Origin: Candidatus Aminicenantota bacterium
GTDB lineage: Bacteria > Acidobacteriota > Aminicenantia > UBA2199
NCBI GenBank assembly: GCA_030620255.1
Contig: JAUXFB010000123.1
Coordinates: forward strand, 1-5,457
Direction: 5' to 3'
Length of the DNA: 5,457 nucleotides
Below, in pieces: positions 1 to 5,457 of this stretch (positions are counted from its first letter, which is position 1; the number at the start of each line of letters is the position of its first letter). The position numbers and the translations under genes were made by a program. The notes under the pieces were generated by a model, which saw nothing but the letters and a program-made list of their open reading frames with translations, searched no databases and was not told where the DNA came from.

Positions 1-1367
1 TTATCTACATTTTCCAAATAGTTTATATCTTTAATAATCTTGGCTACTTCATTCAAACGCAATTCAATTCTTGCTTGATTTTGATCATTAGTGAGGTTGT
101 TAGTTTTTTCATTATTTTTCTTAATTAAAGAATTTAATTTGTTTATTGTATCATTGATTATTTGAGAATTATCAACTAATATATGTGCCTCCCGTACACT
201 AAAAATATCTTTTTCTCTTTTTTCTAATTCATTAATCGAATATTTCAATGTTGCATTGTACTTTATTATTTCCTGTTCTAGTTTGTTCATATATTTTGAA
301 AAATCCTCATGAAAAACAGAATAAAAATTATCCTTGGTCAGAGATAAAATATCGGTTAGCTTAATCTCAATATTTTTAAATTCTTGTATTAGGCTTTTTA
401 TAGATTTTCGGAGCTCTTCTGACTCCTCGTTGAAATGAGCATTCAGCTTTTCCCATAAATTTTTGGGTAAAGGATTTCCACAAAAAGCGCAGGTATCTCT
501 TTTCCCCTTGTGATATGGAATTCCTTCCCTTACCCATTCTTGTAAAATTGTATTGTTTAATAACTCTTGAATAGATACCTTAGATTTTATTCCTTTTTGA
601 AGCAATTTAGTAGTTTGATAAGATATTTCTTGTAAATTTGAATTAAAACTATTTAATTTATAGATTCGTGTTTTACTTTGTTCTTTGATTAGTTTTTCCT
701 TTTCATCAATTTCTTTTTCATTTAAAGAATTTTTTGTACTGGACTCTATTGTTTTTATATCAGACTTTATTTTTCTTATGTCATAGTTCACATCTCCATA
801 AATAAAATTGTTATTTTTAATATAAACTGCTTTATATTTTAGCTTATTATCTAAATCATTTTCCTTTTCATCCTTTTCTTTTTGTTTTTTTTGATGCTCT
901 GCCTGTTTTTGGAATAAATTATATCTTAGTCCGATATTTAGTTCTTCGCTTCCCAGTTTTATTTCCTTTCCTGCAATTTGTTTTTCTATTTGAACATTTT
1001 CTTCACCTAAAATGGCAAATGGTTCAATTTTACTTTGATCATCTTTAAGAAATGCAAGATTTTCATCTGCAAAGTCACTATTGTAAACTCTAATATCAAG
1101 TGAATGAGAATCTAGGTTGTTTTGTGAAATATTTCGACTTTCTATTAAAACTTCAAATTCAATACTCGAATATTTTATGGGTAGTTTTTTTTGTTCCAGA
1201 CTTCTTAAAATTCGAGACAATGTAGTTTTTCCTGAATAATTGCGACCATAGATAATATTTAATTTTTTAAATTCAGCAATACTATTTCCTTTGCCCTTAA
1301 CAGTGACATCCCAATTAAAATCATTAAATACAGCAAAATTCCTGATAGATTTTATTTTCTTTATCAT
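1..1367 (-). CDS. RloC-like AAA_13 family ATPase, putative anticodon nuclease (partial, 3' end off window)
   Basis: The first 455 codons are present with no stop; the C-terminus lies beyond position 1. The ATG overlaps the hsdS stop as ATGA and is preceded by GAGGGG at good spacing. The N-terminus (residues 1-20, with FNDFNW) is typical of the AAA_13 group. A Walker A motif, GRNYSGKT, lies at residues 41-48, and RVYNSDFADENL at about 93-104 matches the conserved segment that follows it in PrrC/RloC proteins. Residues from about 155 to 235, and again from about 300 to 455, are rich in Lys, Glu, Asn and Leu and look coiled-coil. Between them CAFC (Cys293, Cys296) followed by GNPLP resembles a zinc hook. 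Family knowledge: RloC couples an SMC/Rad50-like ATPase with a zinc hook to a C-terminal tRNA anticodon nuclease, and is often linked to type I R-M loci. The ABC signature, Walker B and nuclease residues cannot be seen here. It could instead be another AAA_13 ATPase without nuclease activity. PrrC itself is less likely, because it lacks the long hook-bearing coiled coil. Confidence 0.85.
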   Translation of the reverse strand, partial: MIKKIKSIRNFAVFNDFNWDVTVKGKGNSIAEFKKLNIIYGRNYSGKTTLSRILRSLEQKKLPIKYSSIEFEVLIESRNISQNNLDSHSLDIRVYNSDFADENLAFLKDDQSKIEPFAILGEENVQIEKQIAGKEIKLGSEELNIGLRYNLFQKQAEHQKKQKEKDEKENDLDNKLKYKAVYIKNNNFIYGDVNYDIRKIKSDIKTIESSTKNSLNEKEIDEKEKLIKEQSKTRIYKLNSFNSNLQEISYQTTKLLQKGIKSKVSIQELLNNTILQEWVREGIPYHKGKRDTCAFCGNPLPKNLWEKLNAHFNEESEELRKSIKSLIQEFKNIEIKLTDILSLTKDNFYSVFHEDFSKYMNKLEQEIIKYNATLKYSINELEKREKDIFSVREAHILVDNSQIINDTINKLNSLIKKNNEKTNNLTNDQNQARIELRLNEVAKIIKDINYLENVD

Positions 1368-2422
1368 AACTTCCCCTCAAAAGCTTTTTGTAATATGGAT
1401 TTCTTTAAATCTATCAAATCATTAATCTTTTGTCTATATATTTTTTCGAGATGTTTTGTTTCTGTAGAAAGATTGTCAAGTTTGAAAACAATGCGTTTTT
1501 GTTCATGGAGTGATGGAATTGGAACTATTATTGAATAGACATCATTTCTATTTATTCCTGGTTTTACACCTTTTGCAAGTTTCTGTAAATTTAAATTGTC
1601 TAATAAATGATACAAATAATATATATTATATTGCTTTTCGTCAAAAGTAACAAAATATGTAACATCTAATGCCCAAAAATATTCATCAGTAAGGTTTATT
1701 TCGCCAGCAGAACCTTTTCTCCCAACAATAATACTTTTTTTACAATAATAGTATTCATTACTCCTTGCTATTTCTCCATTAGCTCCATAAACAGGATATT
1801 TTCCATTTAAAATACGCCTTGATTTATCAAGAGATTTTCCATATTCTAATTTGATTACTTCTCCCAGCTTTTTCTCCTCCCATTCCTTCCCTGGATTATC
1901 GAAAATCTCATTCGAATAAGATTCAAACAACTCCCTGCTATTTTTTAAATTATTTTCGATATTTTCTTTAGTTTTACCAATTGCTGCGAACACTTTATCT
2001 ATAATTTTTACAATGCGTTTTTGTTCTTTAAGAGATTTTGGATAATATATTTTAGTTTCTTTTAATAGACGGTAATGCCTTGCGTAACCTAAATTTTTTA
2101 GTTTTGTATTTAAAAGAAAGTAGTAAAAATATTTGGGAAATATTGCTTCAATAGGCTGAAGTATTTTTACACCATCAGCTCCTAAAACAAAATCAAAATC
2201 GATATATTTAATAACTTTAGTGTGGTCTCCAAAAATTACAACTGGCTGCTTTATTTTAAATAATTCATTAATATTATTCCAAAATCCATTAATTAATTCT
2301 TTTTCTTGAGAAATAATGGGATACAAACCTTCTTCCAAAAAATCTTTTCTTTTTACCTTATTTGTATAATTAATTTTTACAATACTTTTTTCAAATTCCA
2401 AAATTTCCCAATCTATTTTCAT
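1364..2422 (-). CDS. hsdS: Type I restriction-modification system specificity subunit HsdS
   Basis: This 352-aa protein is the DNA-recognition subunit that directs HsdM (and HsdR, if present) to a bipartite target. It shows the expected two-fold layout. A first target-recognition domain covers about residues 1-128. A central conserved helix begins SLKEQKRIVKIIDKVF at 130 and runs to about 173. A second target-recognition domain starts at WEEKKLGEVIKLEYGKS (181) and includes VGRKGSAGEI near 233. A C-terminal conserved helix begins SLHEQKRIV at 304 and ends KKSILQKAFEGKL. The second half is a textbook HsdS domain; the first is more diverged but keeps HTKVIKYIDFDFVLGADGV (67-85). It is somewhat shorter than many HsdS proteins but looks complete. 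The start overlaps the hsdM stop by four bases (ATGA), with AAGGG about 7 nt upstream, and its own stop overlaps the RloC-like start in the same way. The actual recognition sequence cannot be read from the protein. Confidence 0.95.
   Translation of the reverse strand: MKIDWEILEFEKSIVKINYTNKVKRKDFLEEGLYPIISQEKELINGFWNNINELFKIKQPVVIFGDHTKVIKYIDFDFVLGADGVKILQPIEAIFPKYFYYFLLNTKLKNLGYARHYRLLKETKIYYPKSLKEQKRIVKIIDKVFAAIGKTKENIENNLKNSRELFESYSNEIFDNPGKEWEEKKLGEVIKLEYGKSLDKSRRILNGKYPVYGANGEIARSNEYYYCKKSIIVGRKGSAGEINLTDEYFWALDVTYFVTFDEKQYNIYYLYHLLDNLNLQKLAKGVKPGINRNDVYSIIVPIPSLHEQKRIVFKLDNLSTETKHLEKIYRQKINDLIDLKKSILQKAFEGKL
1489..2026 (-). repeat. 16-bp exact direct repeat in the two conserved regions of hsdS (1489-1504 and 2011-2026)
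   Basis: The same 16 bases encode EQKRI plus the first base of the next Val codon in both the central and the C-terminal conserved helix of HsdS. The copies are 522 bp apart, an exact multiple of three. They are part of the coding sequence and reflect the two-fold symmetry of the family. Confidence 0.85.
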
Positions 2423-3873
2423 ATCAATTCCCTTATTTTTTTAATTATCTCTGAACTCTCTTTATCCAAAGCATTAATTTCATCAAGAATTACTTTGGGT
2501 TCTCTCAAATCTATTTCATCTTTTTTATTCGGATTTTTTGCAGAAAGGTCAAAAGTTGTCTGGTTAATATCTTTTATATTAAATGTCCATGATTTTTTAG
2601 ATTCAGCCTTTGTTTTTTGCAATTCAACAAACTCAGCAAGATCATTTTCATTCAATGGATTTGTTTTTCCCAAATTTCTATCAAGATTAAGTTGATAGTA
2701 CCAAACCTTTTTAGTCGGTGATCCTTTTTCAAAGAATAGAACAATTGTTTTTACACCAGCTCCCTGAAAAACACCGCCTGGTAGATCTAAAACTGTATGC
2801 AAATTACAGCTTTCCAATAAAGTTTTTCTTAATGATACAGAAGCATTATCAGTATTAGATAAAAATGTGTTCTTGATAATAATTCCTGCTTTGCCACCAG
2901 CTTTTAATATTTTTATAAAATGTTGCAAAAACAGAAAAGCTGTCTCTCCAGTTTTTATCGGAAAGTTTTGTTGAACCTCTTTACGCTCTTTCCCACCAAA
3001 TGGTGGATTTGCAAGAATAATATCGTATCTATCCTTTTCCTGTATGTCAAAAATGTTTTCTGAAAGAGTATTTGTATGTAAAATGTTCGGAGCTTGAATA
3101 CCATGAAGTATCATGTTCATCGTACCAATGATATATGCCAGAGATTTTTTCTCTTTCCCGTAAAAAGTACTTTTTTGCAAGGTTTGCATATCTTTTGTGG
3201 TTAAATTTTTACTTTCTTTTAAGTATTCAAATGCTTCACATAAAAAACCCGCAGAACCAACAGCGCCGTCATAAACTTTATCACCTATTTTTGGAACAAT
3301 GGCTTTTACAATAGTTTTAATCAATGGGCGTGGTGTATAGTATTCTCCCCCATTTCTTCCGGCATTACCCATGTTTTTAATTTTACCCTCATAAAGATAA
3401 GACATTTCATGTTTTTCTTTATGGGAACGAAATCGTAGTTCATTAACAAGGTTTATAATCTCTCTTAAATTATATCCGCTCTGGATTTTGTTTTTTAATT
3501 CGTTGAATATTTCACCTATTTTATATTCAATGGTGTCAGGGTTATCTGCCTGTGTTTTAAATTTCTTTAGATAGGGAAAAAGTTCATGATCAACAAAGTC
3601 TTTTAAATCATCGCCACTCGGGGCTTTGTGATAGTCATGTTTACCCTCTTTTGTTTTTGGGGCCGCCCAAACTTCCCATTTAAACTTTTTATCGATTATA
3701 GGTACATATACTTTCCCCGATAATTCAGCTTTAATTTTTTTGTCTTTTTCTAAATCATCAAGATATTTAAGGAATAAAATCCAGGATGTTTGTTCTAAGT
3801 AATCCAATTCACTACTGCAACCTGCGTCTTTACGGAGTATATCATCAATATTTTTAAAAGTTTGTTCAAACAT
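2419..3873 (-). CDS. hsdM: Type I restriction-modification system DNA methyltransferase subunit HsdM (N6-adenine)
   Basis: This 484-aa subunit transfers a methyl group from S-adenosylmethionine to adenine N6 within the site chosen by HsdS. An HsdM N-terminal helical domain spans about residues 1-150 (LDYLEQTSWILFLKYLDDLE at 23-42). The catalytic domain begins with motif X, GGEYYTPR (175-182). Motif I reads YDGAVGSAGF (201-210), with Gly203 where many relatives have Pro. The catalytic motif IV is NPPF (289-292) in the setting LANPPFGGKE. LDLPGGVFQGAGVKT (362-376) matches the later conserved part of the fold. Length is normal and no motif is broken. The ATG is chosen because it starts at the expected N-terminal sequence and has AAGGA about 11 nt upstream. 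Its promoter, leader and ribosome binding site all lie within repeat copy A. The stop overlaps hsdS as ATGA, which implies translational coupling. Confidence 0.97.
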   Translation of the reverse strand: MFEQTFKNIDDILRKDAGCSSELDYLEQTSWILFLKYLDDLEKDKKIKAELSGKVYVPIIDKKFKWEVWAAPKTKEGKHDYHKAPSGDDLKDFVDHELFPYLKKFKTQADNPDTIEYKIGEIFNELKNKIQSGYNLREIINLVNELRFRSHKEKHEMSYLYEGKIKNMGNAGRNGGEYYTPRPLIKTIVKAIVPKIGDKVYDGAVGSAGFLCEAFEYLKESKNLTTKDMQTLQKSTFYGKEKKSLAYIIGTMNMILHGIQAPNILHTNTLSENIFDIQEKDRYDIILANPPFGGKERKEVQQNFPIKTGETAFLFLQHFIKILKAGGKAGIIIKNTFLSNTDNASVSLRKTLLESCNLHTVLDLPGGVFQGAGVKTIVLFFEKGSPTKKVWYYQLNLDRNLGKTNPLNENDLAEFVELQKTKAESKKSWTFNIKDINQTTFDLSAKNPNKKDEIDLREPKVILDEINALDKESSEIIKKIRELI

Positions 3874-3943
3874 TATTTCTCTCTTCCTTCATCCTATCCA
3901 ATGGACATACTACTTTTCCTGAATCTTTTATATTTATATTCAT
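3866..3943 (-). CDS. Possible 25-codon leader ORF upstream of hsdM (copy A)
   Basis: A short ORF begins at ATG 3943-3941 in repeat copy A and ends at TGA 3868-3866, overlapping the hsdM start by 8 nt in another frame. Its core reads KDSGKVVCPLDRMKEERNN, and the matching frame is also open in copy B with two residue changes (I/M and L/F). Such an overlap would suit translational coupling to hsdM. The evidence for coding is weak. The nearest AGGAG is about 21 nt upstream of the ATG, which is too far for normal initiation, and both substitutions between copies change the residue. I do not recognise the peptide. It may be a remnant of a longer gene, or simply leader RNA that happens to be open. 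Confidence 0.2.
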   Translation of the reverse strand: MNINIKDSGKVVCPLDRMKEERNNV

Positions 3944-4018
3944 GTATCATAAATCGGAATGTTTCTCCTACCATAAAATAATAATAAACTTATATTGAAA
4001 TTTGTCAAGAAATTATTG
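3872..4018 (-). repeat. 147-bp direct repeat, copy A (promoter-leader of hsdM)
   Basis: This stretch aligns without gaps to 5253-5399 (offset 1381) with about 10 mismatches, so 137/147 are identical. Six of the mismatches cluster at 3941-3954. On the minus strand it carries a sigma70-type promoter, a leader of roughly 100 nt and the hsdM Shine-Dalgarno. Identity stops within the hsdM ATG itself: copy A has ATG where copy B has ATT. At the other end identity is lost abruptly at 4019. The element is therefore a movable or recombined upstream region and not part of a duplicated gene. Confidence 0.95.
3981..4008 (-). promoter_or_regulatory. Sigma70/sigmaA-type promoter for the hsdMS-RloC-like operon
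   Basis: Read on the minus strand, a perfect -35 TTGACA (4008-4003) is followed after 16 nt by TATTAT (3986-3981) as the -10. A second TATTAT three bases further on would give 19-nt spacing. Transcription would start near 3974, leaving a leader of about 100 nt before hsdM. Both boxes are unchanged in copy B, although other bases of the repeat have diverged. Confidence 0.7.
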
Positions 4019-4106
4019 AATGACTAGACTCAATCCTTGTCATTTATGTGTCATATCGTTTAACATTTTCAGTGTTTAAAAGTTGTCTATGGTAATTTGT
4101 GTAAGC

Positions 4107-4139
4107 ATATCTAACAATATATAAAATATTGTTAGATAT
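4107..4139. terminator. Perfect 14-bp inverted repeat, possible terminator of the lipoprotein gene
   Basis: ATATCTAACAATAT (4107-4120) and its exact reverse complement (4126-4139) flank a 5-nt loop. The hairpin begins 15 nt past the lipoprotein stop and lies before the hsdM promoter, so its position fits a transcription terminator that insulates the R-M operon. The stem is very AT-rich and is not followed by a clean U-run on the minus strand, so intrinsic termination would be weak. An mRNA 3'-end stabiliser or a protein-binding palindrome is an alternative. Confidence 0.5.
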
Positions 4140-4154
4140 TTGCTATTTACATCA

Positions 4155-5171
4155 TTATTCAAATTCAATATTTGTTATTTTAGCACGAACCTTTTTTGCC
4201 CAATCTGAAGGTACATCATTTGTACTATATCCAAACTTTCTTGTATAATTCAATTTGAGCGGCTTATTTATATCGCCAAAAGAGTATTCAGACACTAATA
4301 CAGGATAATGCACCTCTTCAAAAATTGGTTTGCCATTCTTATCCAAAAAATATATAGTGATTTCGACTTCCTTAAGAGATCGATTACCGAGATTCTTTAA
4401 CTCCCCAAATACTCCAAGCCCTCCGAGAAAAGACTTTGCAACTTTCAACTTTGTGATCTTAATTTTATCTATATAAGTTTGTTTTTCTTTAAAATTCTCA
4501 ATTTCTACATCTAAATGCTCTATTTTTTCAGAGGCTTCAACTGCCTTACTATCTAACTTCAAAACTTCTTGATACTTCTCTTTGGCAGCATAAAGCTTCT
4601 TCTCTTTTTCAAGTTTTTGGGCTTGGCTCATTGCCTTATCAACCTTTTCCTTTTTTTCAAAATCAAAAAAGACCTTCCAGCCATCTGCTTCCTTCACCAT
4701 ATCAAATGATTGTATTGTTGTTTTCATGGGAATATTATTTCCTTTATATTTTTCTTCTAGCATTTTCTCCGTTTCTTTTTCTTCCTTCTTTTCTCCAAAA
4801 GCTGATATAAAAGCAGTACCTAATATATCTTTAAGTATAGCTTCGAGATCAGGTGTAGTTACCTCAGCATTTGCCTTTGCTTGATTTCCTGCCACTGTTA
4901 CTTCTTTAATCCTGTAAGAAATCTTACTGGCGAGAGCTTGCTCTAAAGGACTTTCTTCTTTTGCCTGCTCCGATAAATATTCCTGTAAACTCTTTACAGC
5001 TTTATCCTTTGTAGAAAAATAATGATAGGCTTCCTCATATCTGCCATGAAGAGAAGCATCAAGATACTTTAACAAGATATCCTTGGGATTTGTCCTGATC
5101 TTTCCGCATCCTACAACTAATATAACTATTAATGTGCACATAATTGCTATAATATCAATATACTTTCTCAT
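4155..5171 (-). CDS. Lipoprotein with DUF4878/NTF2-like, TPR-like and FxLYD-like regions
   Basis: This is a 338-aa exported lipoprotein of unknown specific function. A short basic N-terminus (MRK), a hydrophobic stretch at about residues 5-20 and the lipobox VVGC predict cleavage before Cys22 and lipidation there. Gly at +2 gives no retention signal for the inner membrane in a Gram-negative. Residues 30-170 (DILLKYLDASLHGRYEEAYH to DGWKVFFDFEKK) resemble DUF4878/NTF2-like domains. Residues 180-230 are charged and helical, and KKLYAAKEKYQEVLKLDSKA (191-210) resembles one tetratricopeptide unit. Residues about 240-338, including GELKNLGNRSLKEVEITIYF (256-275), match the FxLYD-type beta-sandwich seen in cell-envelope proteins. 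The start has GGAGG 5 nt upstream. The gene stands alone: a promoter in repeat copy B lies upstream and a hairpin follows the stop. Its codons look slightly less AT-rich than those of the RloC-like gene. No link to restriction is visible in the sequence. Confidence 0.85.
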   Translation of the reverse strand: MRKYIDIIAIMCTLIVILVVGCGKIRTNPKDILLKYLDASLHGRYEEAYHYFSTKDKAVKSLQEYLSEQAKEESPLEQALASKISYRIKEVTVAGNQAKANAEVTTPDLEAILKDILGTAFISAFGEKKEEKETEKMLEEKYKGNNIPMKTTIQSFDMVKEADGWKVFFDFEKKEKVDKAMSQAQKLEKEKKLYAAKEKYQEVLKLDSKAVEASEKIEHLDVEIENFKEKQTYIDKIKITKLKVAKSFLGGLGVFGELKNLGNRSLKEVEITIYFLDKNGKPIFEEVHYPVLVSEYSFGDINKPLKLNYTRKFGYSTNDVPSDWAKKVRAKITNIEFE

Positions 5172-5185
5172 TTCTTCCTCCTTTC
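5172..5185 (-). promoter_or_regulatory. Ribosome binding site of the lipoprotein gene
   Basis: AAAGGAGG followed by AAGAA and then ATG gives a near-perfect Shine-Dalgarno at 5-nt spacing. This supports the start that places the basic residues and lipobox correctly. Confidence 0.85.
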
Positions 5186-5225
5186 AAATAATCAATTTCT
5201 CCTAACTTATTTGTATCCATACTAA

Positions 5226-5333
5226 TTACAGATATACATTTTTTATACACCAATTATTTCTCTCTTCCTTCATCCTATCAAATGGACATACTACTTTTCC
5301 TGAATCTTTCATATTTATATTTCTATATCCCAT
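5226..5333 (-). CDS. Possible 35-codon ORF in repeat copy B, upstream of the lipoprotein gene
   Basis: The ORF runs from ATG 5333-5331 to TAA 5228-5226, with AGGAG 12 nt before the start. The first two thirds lie in repeat copy B and share KDSGKVVCP and DRMKEERNN with the ORF in copy A. The tail (WCIKNVYL) is unique to this copy. Copy A loses this start and uses a later ATG. No family is recognised. With the long ribosome-site spacing and the small size, this is only a candidate; it could be a leader peptide, a truncated gene or non-coding leader. Confidence 0.25.
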   Translation of the reverse strand: MGYRNINMKDSGKVVCPFDRMKEERNNWCIKNVYL

Positions 5334-5399
5334 ATCGGAATGTTTCTCCTACCATAAAATAATAATAAACCTATACTGAAATTTGTCAAGAAATTATTG
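5253..5399 (-). repeat. 147-bp direct repeat, copy B (upstream of the lipoprotein gene)
   Basis: This is the second copy of the element at 3872-4018, in the same orientation and 93% identical without gaps. It ends 81 bp before the lipoprotein ATG, so here the repeat does not reach the downstream gene's start codon. The unit from copy A to copy B is 1381 bp and contains only the lipoprotein gene and its flanks. Confidence 0.95.
5362..5389 (-). promoter_or_regulatory. Sigma70/sigmaA-type promoter upstream of the lipoprotein gene
   Basis: The same TTGACA (5389-5384), 16-nt spacer and TATTAT (5367-5362) as in copy A occur here, with two changes in the spacer only. Transcription would start near 5355 and pass through the possible 35-codon ORF, giving a leader of about 180 nt before the lipoprotein gene. 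No convincing closer promoter was seen between 5172 and 5252. Confidence 0.6.
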
Positions 5400-5457
5400 G
5401 GATTTAGTGGTGGATATGTATGGAAAATAGTTACAAGTAGCAAGTAACACGTTGCAA

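Noticed and set aside
2306..2695. 129-codon open frame on the plus strand
   Set aside because: It lies antisense across the hsdM/hsdS junction, both of which have clear family motifs. Its Phe/Ser/Ile-rich translation is what the complement of AT-rich coding DNA gives, and it has no ribosome site or recognisable domain.
3894..3974. 26-codon ORF in repeat copy A starting at the ATG next to the promoter
   Set aside because: It has no Shine-Dalgarno and would start at about the transcription start. The same frame in copy B stops after 10 codons, so there is no support for coding.
4019..4106. Possible small gene or RNA between repeat copy A and the hairpin
   Set aside because: No ORF with a ribosome site and no convincing stem structure was seen; it appears to be plain AT-rich spacer.
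3872..5399. CRISPR array or integron attC cassette as an explanation of the repeats
   Set aside because: There are only two copies, 147 bp long and 1381 bp apart, with an internal promoter. They lack CRISPR-length units and spacers, and no attC-like paired R/L boxes are visible.
5430..5448. GTTAC / GTAAC inverted repeat upstream of promoter B, considered as an operator
   Set aside because: The arms are only 5 bp with a 9-nt gap, and there is no counterpart upstream of promoter A at the matching position, so chance is likely.

Overview
The window is AT-rich bacterial DNA, and all of its recognisable protein genes lie on the minus strand. It holds the upstream part of a type I restriction-modification (R-M) operon, and behind that a separate gene for a modular lipoprotein. 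The lipoprotein gene sits between two copies of a 147-bp direct repeat. Strong Shine-Dalgarno sites, a canonical TTGACA-type promoter and a lipobox signal peptide indicate an ordinary bacterium that makes lipoproteins. The taxon cannot be fixed from this sequence.

Layout in the direction of transcription (high to low coordinates). Positions 5400-5457 show no gene. Positions 5253-5399 are repeat copy B, which carries a promoter and a possible 35-codon ORF. Positions 4155-5171 encode a 338-aa lipoprotein with an N-terminal DUF4878/NTF2-like region, a helical TPR-like middle and a C-terminal FxLYD-like beta domain. Positions 4107-4139 form a perfect 14-bp hairpin just past its stop. Positions 3872-4018 are repeat copy A, which supplies promoter, leader and ribosome binding site to hsdM and ends inside the hsdM start codon. 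Then come hsdM (2419-3873), hsdS (1364-2422) and a large AAA_13-type ATPase gene resembling the anticodon nuclease RloC. The last runs off the window at position 1.

hsdM, hsdS and the RloC-like gene are joined by two identical 4-base ATGA stop/start overlaps, so they are almost certainly one translationally coupled operon. HsdM and HsdS together would make the N6-adenine methyltransferase and the sequence-recognition part of a type I enzyme. No hsdR is present in the window; if the system restricts DNA, hsdR must lie beyond position 1 or elsewhere. By analogy with PrrC/RloC, the ATPase would be a second-line defence that cleaves tRNA when restriction fails, but its nuclease half is outside the window and that role is inference.

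The least ordinary feature is the 147-bp repeat (137/147 identical, no gaps). It puts the same promoter and roughly 100-nt leader in front of both the lipoprotein gene and the R-M operon. Recombination between the copies would delete the lipoprotein gene exactly and leave hsdM with an intact promoter.
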